From: a virus
DNA: 22,868 nucleotides
Direction: 5' to 3' (one strand)
IMG/VR virus record: IMGVR_UViG_3300046373_000063
Location: 1-22,868 of that record
In this document: piece after piece, positions 6,901 through 14,131 of the stretch
How positions within the stretch are numbered: position 1 is the first letter of the stretch
Layout: each line of letters begins with the position of its first letter
Translations under genes and position numbers: made by a program
The notes under the pieces: model-generated
Databases searched by the model: none
The model's input: the letters and a program-made list of their open reading frames with translations, nothing else
Told to the model about the DNA's origin: nothing

Positions 6901-7036
6901 CTTGTTGCGCCTCCTGGCGGCGTAATAGGGTGCCCGCCCCGGTATCCAATCTATTCGGCAAACACCCACTGGATTTAGGTGCTTTAAACGCGGCGTTGCA
7001 GCGCCGTAGCTGCCTGATTGGGGCGGGCGTTGATCG

Positions 7037-7204
7037 TTAATGAGTCTGGAGCAGCTCGTGCTTGACGACTTCCAGAATGCCGAGCGCCGACACGAGCGGA
7101 AGTCTGCCCTCGTACTCCATCAGCATCGACTTGACGCGCTGCGCTATTTCCATTTCTAGCGCGAACAACGGCGTATCGCGCAGGTTAATTATTTCACAGC
7201 TCAC
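7037..7204 (-). CDS. Small hypothetical protein, 55 aa, GTG start
   Basis: Hand translation from GTG 7204 reads MSCEIINLRDTPLFALEMEI and continues to TAA at 7037. The start overlaps the upstream TGA (GTGA), and AAAGGAG lies 8 nt upstream. The sequence is a plausible two-helix protein (ALEMEIAQRVKSMLMEYEG and LVSALGILEVVKHELLQ). Its codon use is more AT-rich at the 5' end than that of its neighbours. Function is not recognised. The 136 bases between this stop and the next start (7036-6901) show no gene; they contain GC-rich partial inverted repeats only. Confidence 0.68.
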   Translation of the reverse strand: MSCEIINLRDTPLFALEMEIAQRVKSMLMEYEGRLPLVSALGILEVVKHELLQTH

Positions 7205-7413
7205 AGTTCTTTCTCCTTTGCGCCTACCGGCTCCAACTTCCAGATTCCTTGCCGGATCAACTGTTCGGTTTCCGCCAAGTACTTGAACCGGTCGCTGGCG
7301 AACATCTCCTTGGGGTCGTCTACTTGCACGCCAGGCCTGCCGTTCACCTGCAGCAGGTTCACGACCGTAACGCGCTGCCCGTTGCCGTAAATGATGGTGT
7401 CTCCGGATTTCAT
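7201..7413 (-). CDS. Hypothetical protein, 70 aa, possible small beta-barrel
   Basis: The start at ATG 7413 overlaps the TGA of the 569-aa gene (ATGA) and has AAAGGA 6 nt upstream; the longer open frame to 7635 is shadow. The start MKSGDTIIYGNGQRVTVVNL, with GRPGVQVDDP and a later helix (KYLAETEQLIRQGIWKL), resembles a short SH3-like or KOW-like beta unit with a C-terminal helix. That is only a fold impression. The tail VGAKEKEL comes from the junction repeat. Confidence 0.74.
   Translation of the reverse strand: MKSGDTIIYGNGQRVTVVNLLQVNGRPGVQVDDPKEMFASDRFKYLAETEQLIRQGIWKLEPVGAKEKEL
7215..7231 (-). repeat. Gene-junction repeat, copy 3 of 4
   Basis: Minus-strand GCCGGTAGGCGCAAAGG, identical to the copy at 7421-7437. 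It encodes VGAK of the 70-aa protein tail and carries the ribosome site of the GTG-started 55-aa gene. Confidence 0.78.
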
Positions 7414-9119
7414 GGTTGATCCTTTGCGCCTACCGGCGAAGTAGATGGGGCGGCAGCGAGGATCGCGGTGTAGATCGCGTCCATGTCGATGCCAAAGGTG
7501 CAGGCCCATGCGTTTTTGCCTGCCGCCGACATTTCGCGGGTCAGAATTTTTGGCACGGTCTGCCACCCTGGCGCGGCCCCGGCATTGCTGGCGAGAACTT
7601 CGCGGACGAGCTTGCGCAGCGATCCGGCAGTGCATCGGCCGTCAGGGTGCACGCGCGCCGTGATCGCGTCGATTTCTTCGTTCGTCAGATCGCCCGGTTC
7701 GGCGGTTGCGGCATTGCTGGCGATACATGCTATGCCGTATTCGCGCATGTCGTCGTCGGTGTGGCCGGTGATGTCGTCGCCAATATCGACGTTCCCAGCC
7801 AGCAGCGTTTCGGGTGGAAGCGGCGGTAGATCGCCCGGTGCGGCGGTTTCGGCGAGGGCTTTGCGAGCAACAACGATGCACGCCCAAGATTCCGCCTTGT
7901 TGGCGTCGCCGTACTGGTCCTCCGCATGCTGGCGGTTCATTTCGATGATCTTGCGCAGGGCTGCGGCGCACGCGCCTTCGTCAGGTGCGGCATTGCCTGC
8001 GGCACAGTCGATCAGCACCGAAGATGCAGTATCCATGCGGGTTTCGGTGGCTTCACCCGCGTTTCGCTCAGCACCATTGCCGCCACATTTATGCCAGCCT
8101 ATTTGGGCGCACTTGTCGCACGGTACTTCGTCTGTCCAGCATCCGCCGTCGTCTTCGGTCGGTGCGGCATTGCCTGCGGTAGCGCGCTCCAACTCCACGG
8201 CGTCGCGGCACTCGATTGCTGCGAGCGCGTTCTCTGCCTTGCGATAGTAGGCGGCGGCGCTCGGGCTGGTGTCGAAGCGGGCCAGGTCGCGGATGCTGCG
8301 CAGCGCGTCGGCGGCGCTCGGGGCTGCTGTAGTGCCTGCGGTAGAGCGGCGAGCGGCGTGAAGCGCGCGGCGTTCGATGTCATTGGCGAACTTGCGCCAG
8401 TCGCCGGCAGCAAGGCGCCAGCAGTCCATGACTTGCTGTTCGTCGAAATAGCTTTCGCCTCTTGGGGCGCGCTCTGCCGTCTTACTGCAACCAGCGTTGT
8501 GCAGCTCGGCGGATTTATTCGACCAGCCTCCACATTCAGAGCACTCATCGCGCTCCTTGTCGATACGCGCCGGGGAAGCCTCTCCCAGTTCTTTACGCAG
8601 CATGCCGATTGCGCGCTCGACGGCCACTGGCGACAGGTGCGGGTCGTCGTAGGTAGCCACGACGTTGCGCGCCAGTTTCTCAATACGCCCGGTGGCAGGG
8701 GATGACTGCTCGCCCTGAACCAACGGCATTGCCCGAAGCGCGGCGCGAGTTTGATCGGCGCTCATTTCAAACGTGGGTACCGTGGATGGTTGCGAGACGA
8801 CAAGAACCGTTTCGGACGCGGTACTGTTGCGCTTGAGACTGCACACTCCCCAGCATCCACTGGTGGTGCAGGCGCATTTGCCCTGCGCGCACTCGGCGTC
8901 GGGGATGAGGCGCGCCGGGGATGGCTGCTGTCGGCGCTTCTCTATTTCTTCGCTGATCCGGTCCAGACGATCAACGTTTGGAGTGGGCGCCGGGGATTGC
9001 TGCGAGGCAGGGACGTCGTGCACAATGAACGATCTCTCATTGCCAACCAGAGTCACTACGCCGTCAGGGCTCGACAATTCCCACGTCATGCCGCCGTCTT
9101 TGCTGTATTGGAACTGCAT
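7410..9119 (-). CDS. Mosaic Cys-rich hypothetical phage protein, 569 aa
   Basis: A long accessory protein built of short modules joined by Ala-rich linkers. Three Cys clusters are visible: CAQGKCACTTSGCWGVC (about residues 80-96), CSECGG with a later Cys (about 190-210), and CWTDEVPCDKC with WHKCGGNG (about 325-350). Between them is a helical module (VMDCWRLAAGDWRKFANDIERRALHAA). The C-terminal module (VPKILTREMSAAGKNAW, then AIYTAILAAAPS) is a motif seen at the end of many phage proteins. Linkers such as AGNAAP recur, written by 19-bp direct repeats at 7984-8002 and 8161-8179. The Cys clusters suggest zinc binding; the role is unknown. The tail VGAKDQP is from the junction repeat. Confidence 0.74.
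   Translation of the reverse strand: MQFQYSKDGGMTWELSSPDGVVTLVGNERSFIVHDVPASQQSPAPTPNVDRLDRISEEIEKRRQQPSPARLIPDAECAQGKCACTTSGCWGVCSLKRNSTASETVLVVSQPSTVPTFEMSADQTRAALRAMPLVQGEQSSPATGRIEKLARNVVATYDDPHLSPVAVERAIGMLRKELGEASPARIDKERDECSECGGWSNKSAELHNAGCSKTAERAPRGESYFDEQQVMDCWRLAAGDWRKFANDIERRALHAARRSTAGTTAAPSAADALRSIRDLARFDTSPSAAAYYRKAENALAAIECRDAVELERATAGNAAPTEDDGGCWTDEVPCDKCAQIGWHKCGGNGAERNAGEATETRMDTASSVLIDCAAGNAAPDEGACAAALRKIIEMNRQHAEDQYGDANKAESWACIVVARKALAETAAPGDLPPLPPETLLAGNVDIGDDITGHTDDDMREYGIACIASNAATAEPGDLTNEEIDAITARVHPDGRCTAGSLRKLVREVLASNAGAAPGWQTVPKILTREMSAAGKNAWACTFGIDMDAIYTAILAAAPSTSPVGAKDQP
7421..7437 (-). repeat. Gene-junction repeat, copy 4 of 4
   Basis: Minus-strand GCCGGTAGGCGCAAAGG, identical to 7215-7231. 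It encodes VGAK at the end of the 569-aa protein and supplies AAAGGA as ribosome site for the 70-aa gene. Confidence 0.78.
7984..8179 (-). repeat. 19-bp direct repeat inside the 569-aa gene
   Basis: The 19 bases GGTGCGGCATTGCCTGCGG (plus-strand reading) occur at 7984-8002 and again at 8161-8179. A looser relative lies near 8331-8345. Each encodes the AGNAAP linker on the minus strand. The repeats mark seams between modules and could permit deletion or exchange of the 177-bp unit between them. Confidence 0.75.
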
Positions 9120-9120
9120 G

Positions 9121-10455
9121 TTAGTTGCCCTCCGCTTGGGTAGCTGGCTGGCGGTCGATGCGCTCGATGTCGGCCAGAATCAGGGCGGCAGCCTTGACCA
9201 AGTTGCGGCGGTCATCGGCAGGCTTCCACCAGAATTGCTCCCATGGCCAGCTTGCCGGCGCTCCTGAGTGCGGCCCGTCGCCAGCAAGTAGGTAGCAGCC
9301 TGCTGCGAGCGACAGTTCGTGCCTTTCGTACTGGTCGTCATGCTCGGGCTTCCAGCCCTCCTGCTCGACTTGGCGGCGGCGCTCGGCCAGCACATCGCGC
9401 GCGGCTTGGGTCTGCTCAGCCGGTGCCGCTGCGCTCTCGGCGGCAACAGCGCGGAGGATGCGCGGCGCCCACCAGGCCGGATCGTTGATGACGGTCCCGG
9501 CTGGCATTTCGCGCGCCAGCCATGCGGTGAAGCCTTCCGGCTCGCCCATCGCCACCAGTGCGCCGCCCACAGGTGCTGAGCAGGTCAACTGCACGTAGTT
9601 GTCGGCCATCTGCTTGATGCCCTCGGCGACGCCACTTGCTTCCTGATAGTGCCAGTTGATGAGCGCCTTGATCGTTGCGACTGGATTATCTGCCTGATAG
9701 CAGGACTCGACCTTCATGCACTCTGCAAGGATTGCGTCGTGCCATGCGCCGCCCACAGGGATTCTGTCATCCGCATACGAGACCGAAAGAACGGGCCCGG
9801 TCGGCGTTTTTTCATATTTGATAATCGGCTCGCTACGCACAGGCTCGGCGGGATGGGTGGCGAGCTCGTATCCTTGCGCGCGCAGCGTCTCAGCATCGTC
9901 GCCAGGACGCACTTCTTGCCACTTGCCGCCCCAGCCTCGGAAGTGCGTCGGCTCTGCTTGCACTGCGCTGCCAGCCTCGACAGGCTGGGCGGCAGGGCGC
10001 CATAGCGCAATGCGTTCAGCGAGGCGGTCGCGCAGCGGGTCGGCGCCTGGCTCCATGCTGCCCGATGTGCGCTGGCCCAGGAATACCATGATCTTGCGCG
10101 CCAATTCGCTATCGTCCACGGTGTAGTCAGCATGTGGAGCGGTAGCGCGGCGGGCCAGGGCGATCAGGTCGAGCACCGCTGCAGGGTTTGCGGCGGCGAT
10201 GAACTGCGCGTCGCGCTGGCCGGGTCCGGAATCCTCGCTCAGCAACACGGTGCCGTCGTCGGCGTTGATGTCAATGCCGCTGAATGCGCCGTTGTCAGCG
10301 TAGGCATCCGATGCGCGCCACGGTCCCGGCGTTGCTGCGCGCGCCAGTGCTTCCAGCTTGTCGAGGTCGAGTGCGGTAGCGCGGCTGTCTGCCTCGGCGC
10401 CTGGTTTGAGTAGGCCCATACGCTCGTATGCGGCCTTGATTTCTTTGTCGTTCAT
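9121..10455 (-). CDS. Ead/Ea22-like accessory protein, 444 aa
   Basis: Residues about 28-104 match the Ead/Ea22-like pattern: LDKLEALARAATPGPWRASD, then DAQFIAAANPAAVLDLIAL. The middle contains RGWGGKWQEVRPGDDAE and a Trp/acidic region. The C-terminal module, residues about 350-437, reads DVLAERRRQVEQEGW, HDDQYERHELSLAAGCYLLA and later RRNLVKAAALILADIERIDR. This second module is widespread in phage proteins of unknown function. Ea22-like proteins are dispensable early products in lambda-like phages; their activity is not settled. The gene starts 4 nt after the 55-aa zinc-ribbon gene and stops one base before the 569-aa gene. Confidence 0.82.
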   Translation of the reverse strand: MNDKEIKAAYERMGLLKPGAEADSRATALDLDKLEALARAATPGPWRASDAYADNGAFSGIDINADDGTVLLSEDSGPGQRDAQFIAAANPAAVLDLIALARRATAPHADYTVDDSELARKIMVFLGQRTSGSMEPGADPLRDRLAERIALWRPAAQPVEAGSAVQAEPTHFRGWGGKWQEVRPGDDAETLRAQGYELATHPAEPVRSEPIIKYEKTPTGPVLSVSYADDRIPVGGAWHDAILAECMKVESCYQADNPVATIKALINWHYQEASGVAEGIKQMADNYVQLTCSAPVGGALVAMGEPEGFTAWLAREMPAGTVINDPAWWAPRILRAVAAESAAAPAEQTQAARDVLAERRRQVEQEGWKPEHDDQYERHELSLAAGCYLLAGDGPHSGAPASWPWEQFWWKPADDRRNLVKAAALILADIERIDRQPATQAEGN

Positions 10456-10459
10456 GGTG

Positions 10460-10627
10460 TCATCCTTTCTTCGCCGGGATCGGGCCGGCTTTGATCTGGT
10501 AAGCCTTGCGGCACATCGGGCAGTAGGTGAGCACCGTGCGGCCCGCCGTTGTCAGCCTTCGCGTCTGCTCGAAGCGGTGCCCCTGTGGGCACTTCACTCG
10601 CTCGTTGAAAGTCTTGGCATCAGCCAT
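10460..10627 (-). CDS. Small zinc-ribbon-like protein, 55 aa
   Basis: The start at ATG 10627 has GAGGGAGGGAG immediately upstream; the open frame continues to 10660 but without a ribosome site. Cys13 and His17 (KCPQGHRF) pair with CPMC (Cys36, Cys39) to give a likely zinc ribbon. The rest is basic, ending in a Lys-rich tail (AGPIPAKKG). Such small zinc ribbons often bind nucleic acid or a protein partner, but the target cannot be inferred. It overlaps the upstream gene by 8 nt. Confidence 0.74.
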   Translation of the reverse strand: MADAKTFNERVKCPQGHRFEQTRRLTTAGRTVLTYCPMCRKAYQIKAGPIPAKKG

Positions 10628-10811
10628 TGCTCCCTCCCTCGGTGGTATGGGTGGCGGCATCGCGATCGGCTTTGCGGGCGGCGATTTCGTCCATGAGGAT
10701 GGCGAAGATCTTGTTCCAGGCTTCGTCGCTACATCCCAGCGTGCCCTCGATCTTCGCCGTGTCGCTGCTGACGAACGAGAACTTGAGGCGGTTCGGGATG
10801 CGCTTAGCCAT
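10620..10811 (-). CDS. Small hypothetical protein, 63 aa
   Basis: Starts at ATG 10811 (MAKRIPNRLKFSFVSSDTAK), 8 nt inside the end of the 607-aa gene. The longer open frame to 11267 is an Arg/Ser-rich shadow and is not used. The protein has a beta-like N-terminus, a central helix (CSDEAWNKIFAILMDEIAARKADRD) and a polar tail. No family is recognised. The overlap at both ends supports coupled translation. Confidence 0.7.
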   Translation of the reverse strand: MAKRIPNRLKFSFVSSDTAKIEGTLGCSDEAWNKIFAILMDEIAARKADRDAATHTTEGGSNG

Positions 10812-12627
10812 GTGCCGCTCCCTCTGCACCAGCAGCTGGAGTGCTACCCGACTTGAGGGCGCGGATAGCAGCGGCGAGATTTGCAGCAAGTACAACTTCA
10901 TCTTCGGAGAAGCAGCAGGAACATGGCACTTCGTTTTCGCAAACCATCGCTGCTTCTTCCAGCACCGCATCGCGGTCGGTCGGCTGCGCCTGGCGTGCAA
11001 TCGGCGCGGCCTCCATCGCTTCGAGCGCCTTGGCCAGCTGCCATGCAAAGTCGCCAGCCAGCGCGCAATGCCGGTTGTGCCCCATGATGTAGTTCGTGAA
11101 CGTGCGGTCGGTTGGGAAGTGCTCGCGGTGCCATTCGGCGATATAGGACCGCGCGCTGTCGGCGTCTGTGATCTGGCTCGGCGCAGGGATGACCGTCTCG
11201 GCTTTCGCCTGATCCTGTGCGACAGGGGCGGCGGCGAGCTTGCCGAATGCGCGGTTTGCGGCATCAACGCGAGCGCGCCATTGCGTCACCAACTCCATCG
11301 CGTCCTCGCGCCGGATCAGTTCGTGCGCGCCTTCTCCCATAACGGTATGGAGCGCTGTCAACTTGGAAGTCAGATCGAACGCCGCGCCTAGCAGCTCGCG
11401 CTTGTACTGCGCCCACCCTTCCGGCACGGCCGGCGCGGCTGCTGGCTTGGTGGCGGCAAGGGCTTCGCGGAACTGCTTGACGTATTCGGTCGCCGTGGCG
11501 CCCCAGTTCAGCAAGCATTCCTCGCCCGGTTCTTCGTCGTCTGCTGGCGGGTCGGTTTCAACGGTGAAAAACTCGCGCTCAATCGCGTTCAGGCATTCGC
11601 CGCGACGAATCAGATTGCCCACATTCGTCAGGATCGTGCTCGGCGTGCGCGCCGCAAACCCGATGTGAAGCATGTCGCAAACCTGCCTCAGCGTTTCCTC
11701 TTCTGCGGTCGGCTTGGTGGCGGCAGATACTGCGGCGCGGACCCATTCTTCGATCTTGCGCTTTGCTTCGTGGCGCGCGGCGCCGACTGGAATGTATTCA
11801 AGCAGGTAGTCGAGGTTATCGGGGCGCTCATCGCCAGATGCGGTAGCAGGAGAGGCGGCAGGGTGGTCAAGTTCGCTCAGCAGGTCGAGTGCGTTGTCGA
11901 TGCGAGCGATACGGTTGAGTATTTTGTCGTTATTCTCGACTGCTTGGCGCAACGTTTCGCTCGCAAGTTCAAGGCCCGCCTGCTGCTGATCGATGCGGGC
12001 GATCAGGTCGAGAACAACGGCAGGCGAAGCGGCGCGGTGCCATGCTTCGTTCGCCTTCCAGCCGTTGGAATCGCGCGGGTTCGTGTAAATGTGCTGGCCT
12101 TCGCCCTGGTCGGCCGCCAGTGCCAGCGTCTTTAGCTGTTGCAGGTCGGTCGGAGCATCGCCCGAGGTGGAGGCAGGGCGGCTGAGCGCTGCGCAGTCGG
12201 CGAGGTTCTTGATGTGCTCGAGCACGGCATCGACCAGGATGCCGCCGGCGTCGATCGAGCCTGCCAGTTCGCAGAACCCGCTGTTCTCGCGCACTTCGAA
12301 GTCGCAGACACGGAATAGACCGCGCACGTCGTCGACGATGGACGGCAAGGTGCGGGCGCGGCCAAGGTGTGCATTGATCTCGTCCAGCTTGGCGCGCGCT
12401 GCGGCCACGGTCGCCAGCGGCGCGATCGCCAGTTCGTCCTGCGCGGACGTGTACAGCTTGCGCACGCTGTCCGGCTTCGCTTCGAGCAGGGCGTCGAGCG
12501 TTTCGTGGTTCGTCAGGTCGACCCAGAGCACGCCAGGCTGGGCCTGGTACTGGTAGACGACGCCGGGTTCCTCGATCGGCGTGCCGAGCAACGCGCTCTT
12601 GAATTCTTCTTCGATAGGGTGATCCAT
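10804..12627 (-). CDS. Large mosaic accessory protein with Ea22-like segment, 607 aa
   Basis: The N-terminal part begins with a hydrophilic unit (VVYQYQAQPGVLWVDLTNHETLD), a helical segment and a region with CDFEVRENSGFCELAGSIDAGG. Residues about 165-215 (LKTLALAADQGEGQHIYTN and later ASPAVVLDLIARIDQQ) match the Ea22-like pattern in degenerate form. A middle helical module and a Trp/acidic segment follow. The C-terminus RDAVLEEAAMVCENEVPCSCC with AANLAAAIRALKSG is a module found at the end of many phage accessory proteins. Ala/Pro linkers separate the modules. Function is unknown; it appears assembled from parts shared with the 444- and 569-aa proteins. The gene begins 2 nt after the 209-aa gene. 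Confidence 0.76.
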   Translation of the reverse strand: MDHPIEEEFKSALLGTPIEEPGVVYQYQAQPGVLWVDLTNHETLDALLEAKPDSVRKLYTSAQDELAIAPLATVAAARAKLDEINAHLGRARTLPSIVDDVRGLFRVCDFEVRENSGFCELAGSIDAGGILVDAVLEHIKNLADCAALSRPASTSGDAPTDLQQLKTLALAADQGEGQHIYTNPRDSNGWKANEAWHRAASPAVVLDLIARIDQQQAGLELASETLRQAVENNDKILNRIARIDNALDLLSELDHPAASPATASGDERPDNLDYLLEYIPVGAARHEAKRKIEEWVRAAVSAATKPTAEEETLRQVCDMLHIGFAARTPSTILTNVGNLIRRGECLNAIEREFFTVETDPPADDEEPGEECLLNWGATATEYVKQFREALAATKPAAAPAVPEGWAQYKRELLGAAFDLTSKLTALHTVMGEGAHELIRREDAMELVTQWRARVDAANRAFGKLAAAPVAQDQAKAETVIPAPSQITDADSARSYIAEWHREHFPTDRTFTNYIMGHNRHCALAGDFAWQLAKALEAMEAAPIARQAQPTDRDAVLEEAAMVCENEVPCSCCFSEDEVVLAANLAAAIRALKSGSTPAAGAEGAAHG

Positions 12628-12629
12628 TA

Positions 12630-13259
12630 TTAGCTCTCTGGTTGTGCCGCCAGGATGGCGGCGTGGATGGAATTAAAACCGGCGCGGCGCGCTTCGCCCA
12701 GCAGCCAGCGGTAGGTGTCCTGGTAGTCCTTGTCGCCGCGCTCGCGCGCCAGCAGGAGTTCCTCGGGGTTCGGCATAGGCATGCCCGGTTTCTGGCCGTC
12801 GGCGCCGTAGCCGTTTCTCTCGCACAGCTTGCGCGCCTGCTGCACGACCGGGCTGCTGTGATAGAGCGGATGGTGTTTGTTGATCGGCATGGCGCCGGGG
12901 TTGGACTGCGACGGGCGCGGCCGGAAATTCAGCTCGTGCGCCACCATCGCCACCGTCCGCACCACTTCGAACAGTTCGATCGTCTGATCGTTGATCGTTT
13001 TCAGGACTTCGCCCTCGACCACGCGGGCCACGCGCAGAGCCATGTCCGGACCGGCATCCAGGCCGGCGACCAGCTCGCGAATGCGTTCGAATTTCAGTAC
13101 CTCGCGCGGCGGCAAGTCGCTGTGCTTCGTATCCTGATGGTCGAGCTTGCGCCGCTGGGGCAGGCCTTCCAGCGCCAGGGCCCCGCGCAGCTGCGCGCCG
13201 GCGATGGCATTGATCGAAATGTCCTTGAGGCAGAAGCTTGTCGTCTCGGGCTTATTCAT
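12630..13259 (-). CDS. Hypothetical phage protein, 209 aa
   Basis: No family is recognised. The sequence runs from a polar N-terminus (MNKPETTSFCLKDISINAIA) through a basic stretch (RRKLDHQDTKHSD), a helical region (ELVAGLDAGPDMALRVARVVEGEVLKTINDQ read in parts) and a Pro/His segment (NKHHPLYHSSPVV), to a final GFNSIHAAILAAQPES. That last part resembles the AIYTAILAAAPS ending of the 569-aa protein. A weak AGAG ribosome site precedes ATG 13259. The plus-strand ORF of the same length over it is a shadow. Confidence 0.74.
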   Translation of the reverse strand: MNKPETTSFCLKDISINAIAGAQLRGALALEGLPQRRKLDHQDTKHSDLPPREVLKFERIRELVAGLDAGPDMALRVARVVEGEVLKTINDQTIELFEVVRTVAMVAHELNFRPRPSQSNPGAMPINKHHPLYHSSPVVQQARKLCERNGYGADGQKPGMPMPNPEELLLARERGDKDYQDTYRWLLGEARRAGFNSIHAAILAAQPES

Positions 13260-13279
13260 GTTTTTCTCTAAGGTATAGG

Positions 13280-13459
13280 TTATTCGGACAGGTGCGCTTG
13301 ACGGTTGATCGCGCGCTGCAGTTCATTTGCGGAATCTTCTACTTCGCACAACGCGCGGCCGATGCTTTGCTCGATCCGGCGCTGCTCTCTCGTGTCCAGC
13401 ACCGCCGCCAACACAGCCATGGCGATGCCGATCAAGATGATCGCCGACAGCAGGAACAT
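13280..13459 (-). CDS. One-helix membrane microprotein, 59 aa
   Basis: The start at ATG 13459 shares one base with the upstream TGA (TGATG); upstream codons to 13564 are shadow. Residues 1-21 (MFLLSAIILIGIAMAVLAAVL) form a clear membrane helix at the extreme N-terminus. A charged cytoplasmic or periplasmic domain follows (DTREQRRIEQSIG, then CEVEDSANELQRAINRQ). It is the third of three adjacent genes with this design. The layout would fit a small inner-membrane regulator. It lacks lysis-protein features such as a lipobox. Function is unknown. Confidence 0.74.
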   Translation of the reverse strand: MFLLSAIILIGIAMAVLAAVLDTREQRRIEQSIGRALCEVEDSANELQRAINRQAHLSE

Positions 13460-13689
13460 CACGCTCCTCCCTCCACCAACGCGGCGTGCCGCTCCTGCTC
13501 GCGCCGGTCCATCTCGACGCTGAAAGGGTTTGGGTAATGCCCGTCCTGCTGTTCCTTCCAGCACTCATCGGCCAGTTCTTCGTCCGACATTTCGCTCAGG
13601 GCCGCATCGAGTTGAACGGCGATGACCGCCACCTTGACGGTCATAACCACGATTACGACAAAACCGAGTAGTACGATCAGCGATTGCAT
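13459..13689 (-). CDS. One-helix membrane microprotein, 76 aa
   Basis: ATG 13689 with AAGGAG about 6 nt upstream is chosen over the longer frame. Residues 1-25 (MQSLIVLLGFVVIVVMTVKV and on) are a membrane helix. The soluble part contains MSDEELADECWKEQQDG and later RREQERHAAL. The pattern M(S/T)-x-x-EL ... EQ-x-DG ... RR is shared with the 64-aa neighbour, so the two are probably diverged duplicates. Function is unknown. Confidence 0.76.
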   Translation of the reverse strand: MQSLIVLLGFVVIVVMTVKVAVIAVQLDAALSEMSDEELADECWKEQQDGHYPNPFSVEMDRREQERHAALVEGGA

Positions 13690-13732
13690 TTTCGTCTCCT
13701 TGTGATGCCCCACGGATGGAGCGGATCTTTGC

Positions 13733-13927
13733 TTATTGGGCTTGGCGGCGCTGCAGTTCACGCAGGTACATGTTGTCGGTGTCGCCGTCTTGCTCCGCGA
13801 TCAGGCTGTTTTCGATCAGCTCATCGTTAGTCATTTCGTACACGTGCGCGGCCAGCGCGCGGCCCGTCATCAAAGCCAGGCCAAGCATTGCCAGAAGGGC
13901 CGCGGCGAGGATCAGCAACGTCATCAT
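13733..13927 (-). CDS. One-helix membrane microprotein, 64 aa
   Basis: Starts at the first of two ATGs (13927), with GGAG 7 nt upstream. The N-terminus MMTLLILAAALLAMLGLALM is a membrane helix, followed by TGRALAAHVYEMTNDELIEN, AEQDG and YLRELQRRQAQ. The soluble part aligns by eye with that of the 76-aa gene downstream, which suggests duplication. A perfect 8-bp GC hairpin lies just upstream. Function is unknown. Confidence 0.76.
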   Translation of the reverse strand: MMTLLILAAALLAMLGLALMTGRALAAHVYEMTNDELIENSLIAEQDGDTDNMYLRELQRRQAQ

Positions 13928-13943
13928 GGTGTTCTCCGGGTTG

Positions 13944-13963
13944 GCGCCCGCCGTAGCGGGCGC
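13944..13963 (-). other. Perfect 8-bp GC hairpin before the 64-aa gene
   Basis: GCGCCCGC, a 4-nt loop, then GCGGGCGC. It stands between the 37-aa gene and the ribosome site of the membrane-protein gene. No U-tract follows on either strand, so it is not a typical terminator. It might protect or process the mRNA, or modulate translation. Confidence 0.6.
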
Positions 13964-13973
13964 GGGTTGGTGT

Positions 13974-14087
13974 TTAGGCGGCGCGAGGATGCACAAAGCC
14001 GACGCCAGCAACATAAACGAGGGTGTTCTTTTCGTTCTGCTGCTTGTAGATGTAGCCGTAGTGCAGACAAAAGCCGATGCGTTCCAT
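13974..14087 (-). CDS. Possible micro-gene, 37 aa
   Basis: Hand translation from ATG 14087 gives MERIGFCLHYGYIYKQQNEK, then KNTLVYVAGVGFVHPRAA and TAA. AAAGGTCAGGA lies upstream as a plausible ribosome site. The composition (aromatic-rich, two strand-like halves) is unlike random GC-rich DNA. It fills the gap between the 145-aa gene and the hairpin. It has no overlap with a neighbour and is very short, so confidence is moderate. Function is unknown. Confidence 0.5.
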   Translation of the reverse strand: MERIGFCLHYGYIYKQQNEKNTLVYVAGVGFVHPRAA

Positions 14088-14131
14088 GATCCTGACCTTT
14101 CATTTTTGCCGCGCCCTGTGCGCAGCGTCGG

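Noticed and set aside
6608-6961. 118-codon N-terminal extension of the 150-aa gene
   Set aside because: It is Arg-rich and reads across the real 98-aa gene. ATG 6607 has a ribosome site and a stop/start overlap.
10812-11267. Extension of the 63-aa gene
   Set aside because: Ser/Arg/Pro-rich translation inside the 607-aa gene; the ATG at 10811 gives a normal protein.
12642-13271. 209-aa plus-strand frame mirroring the 209-aa minus-strand gene
   Set aside because: Same length arises by symmetry of GC-rich codons. The minus-strand product connects with the surrounding coupled genes, the plus-strand one is isolated.
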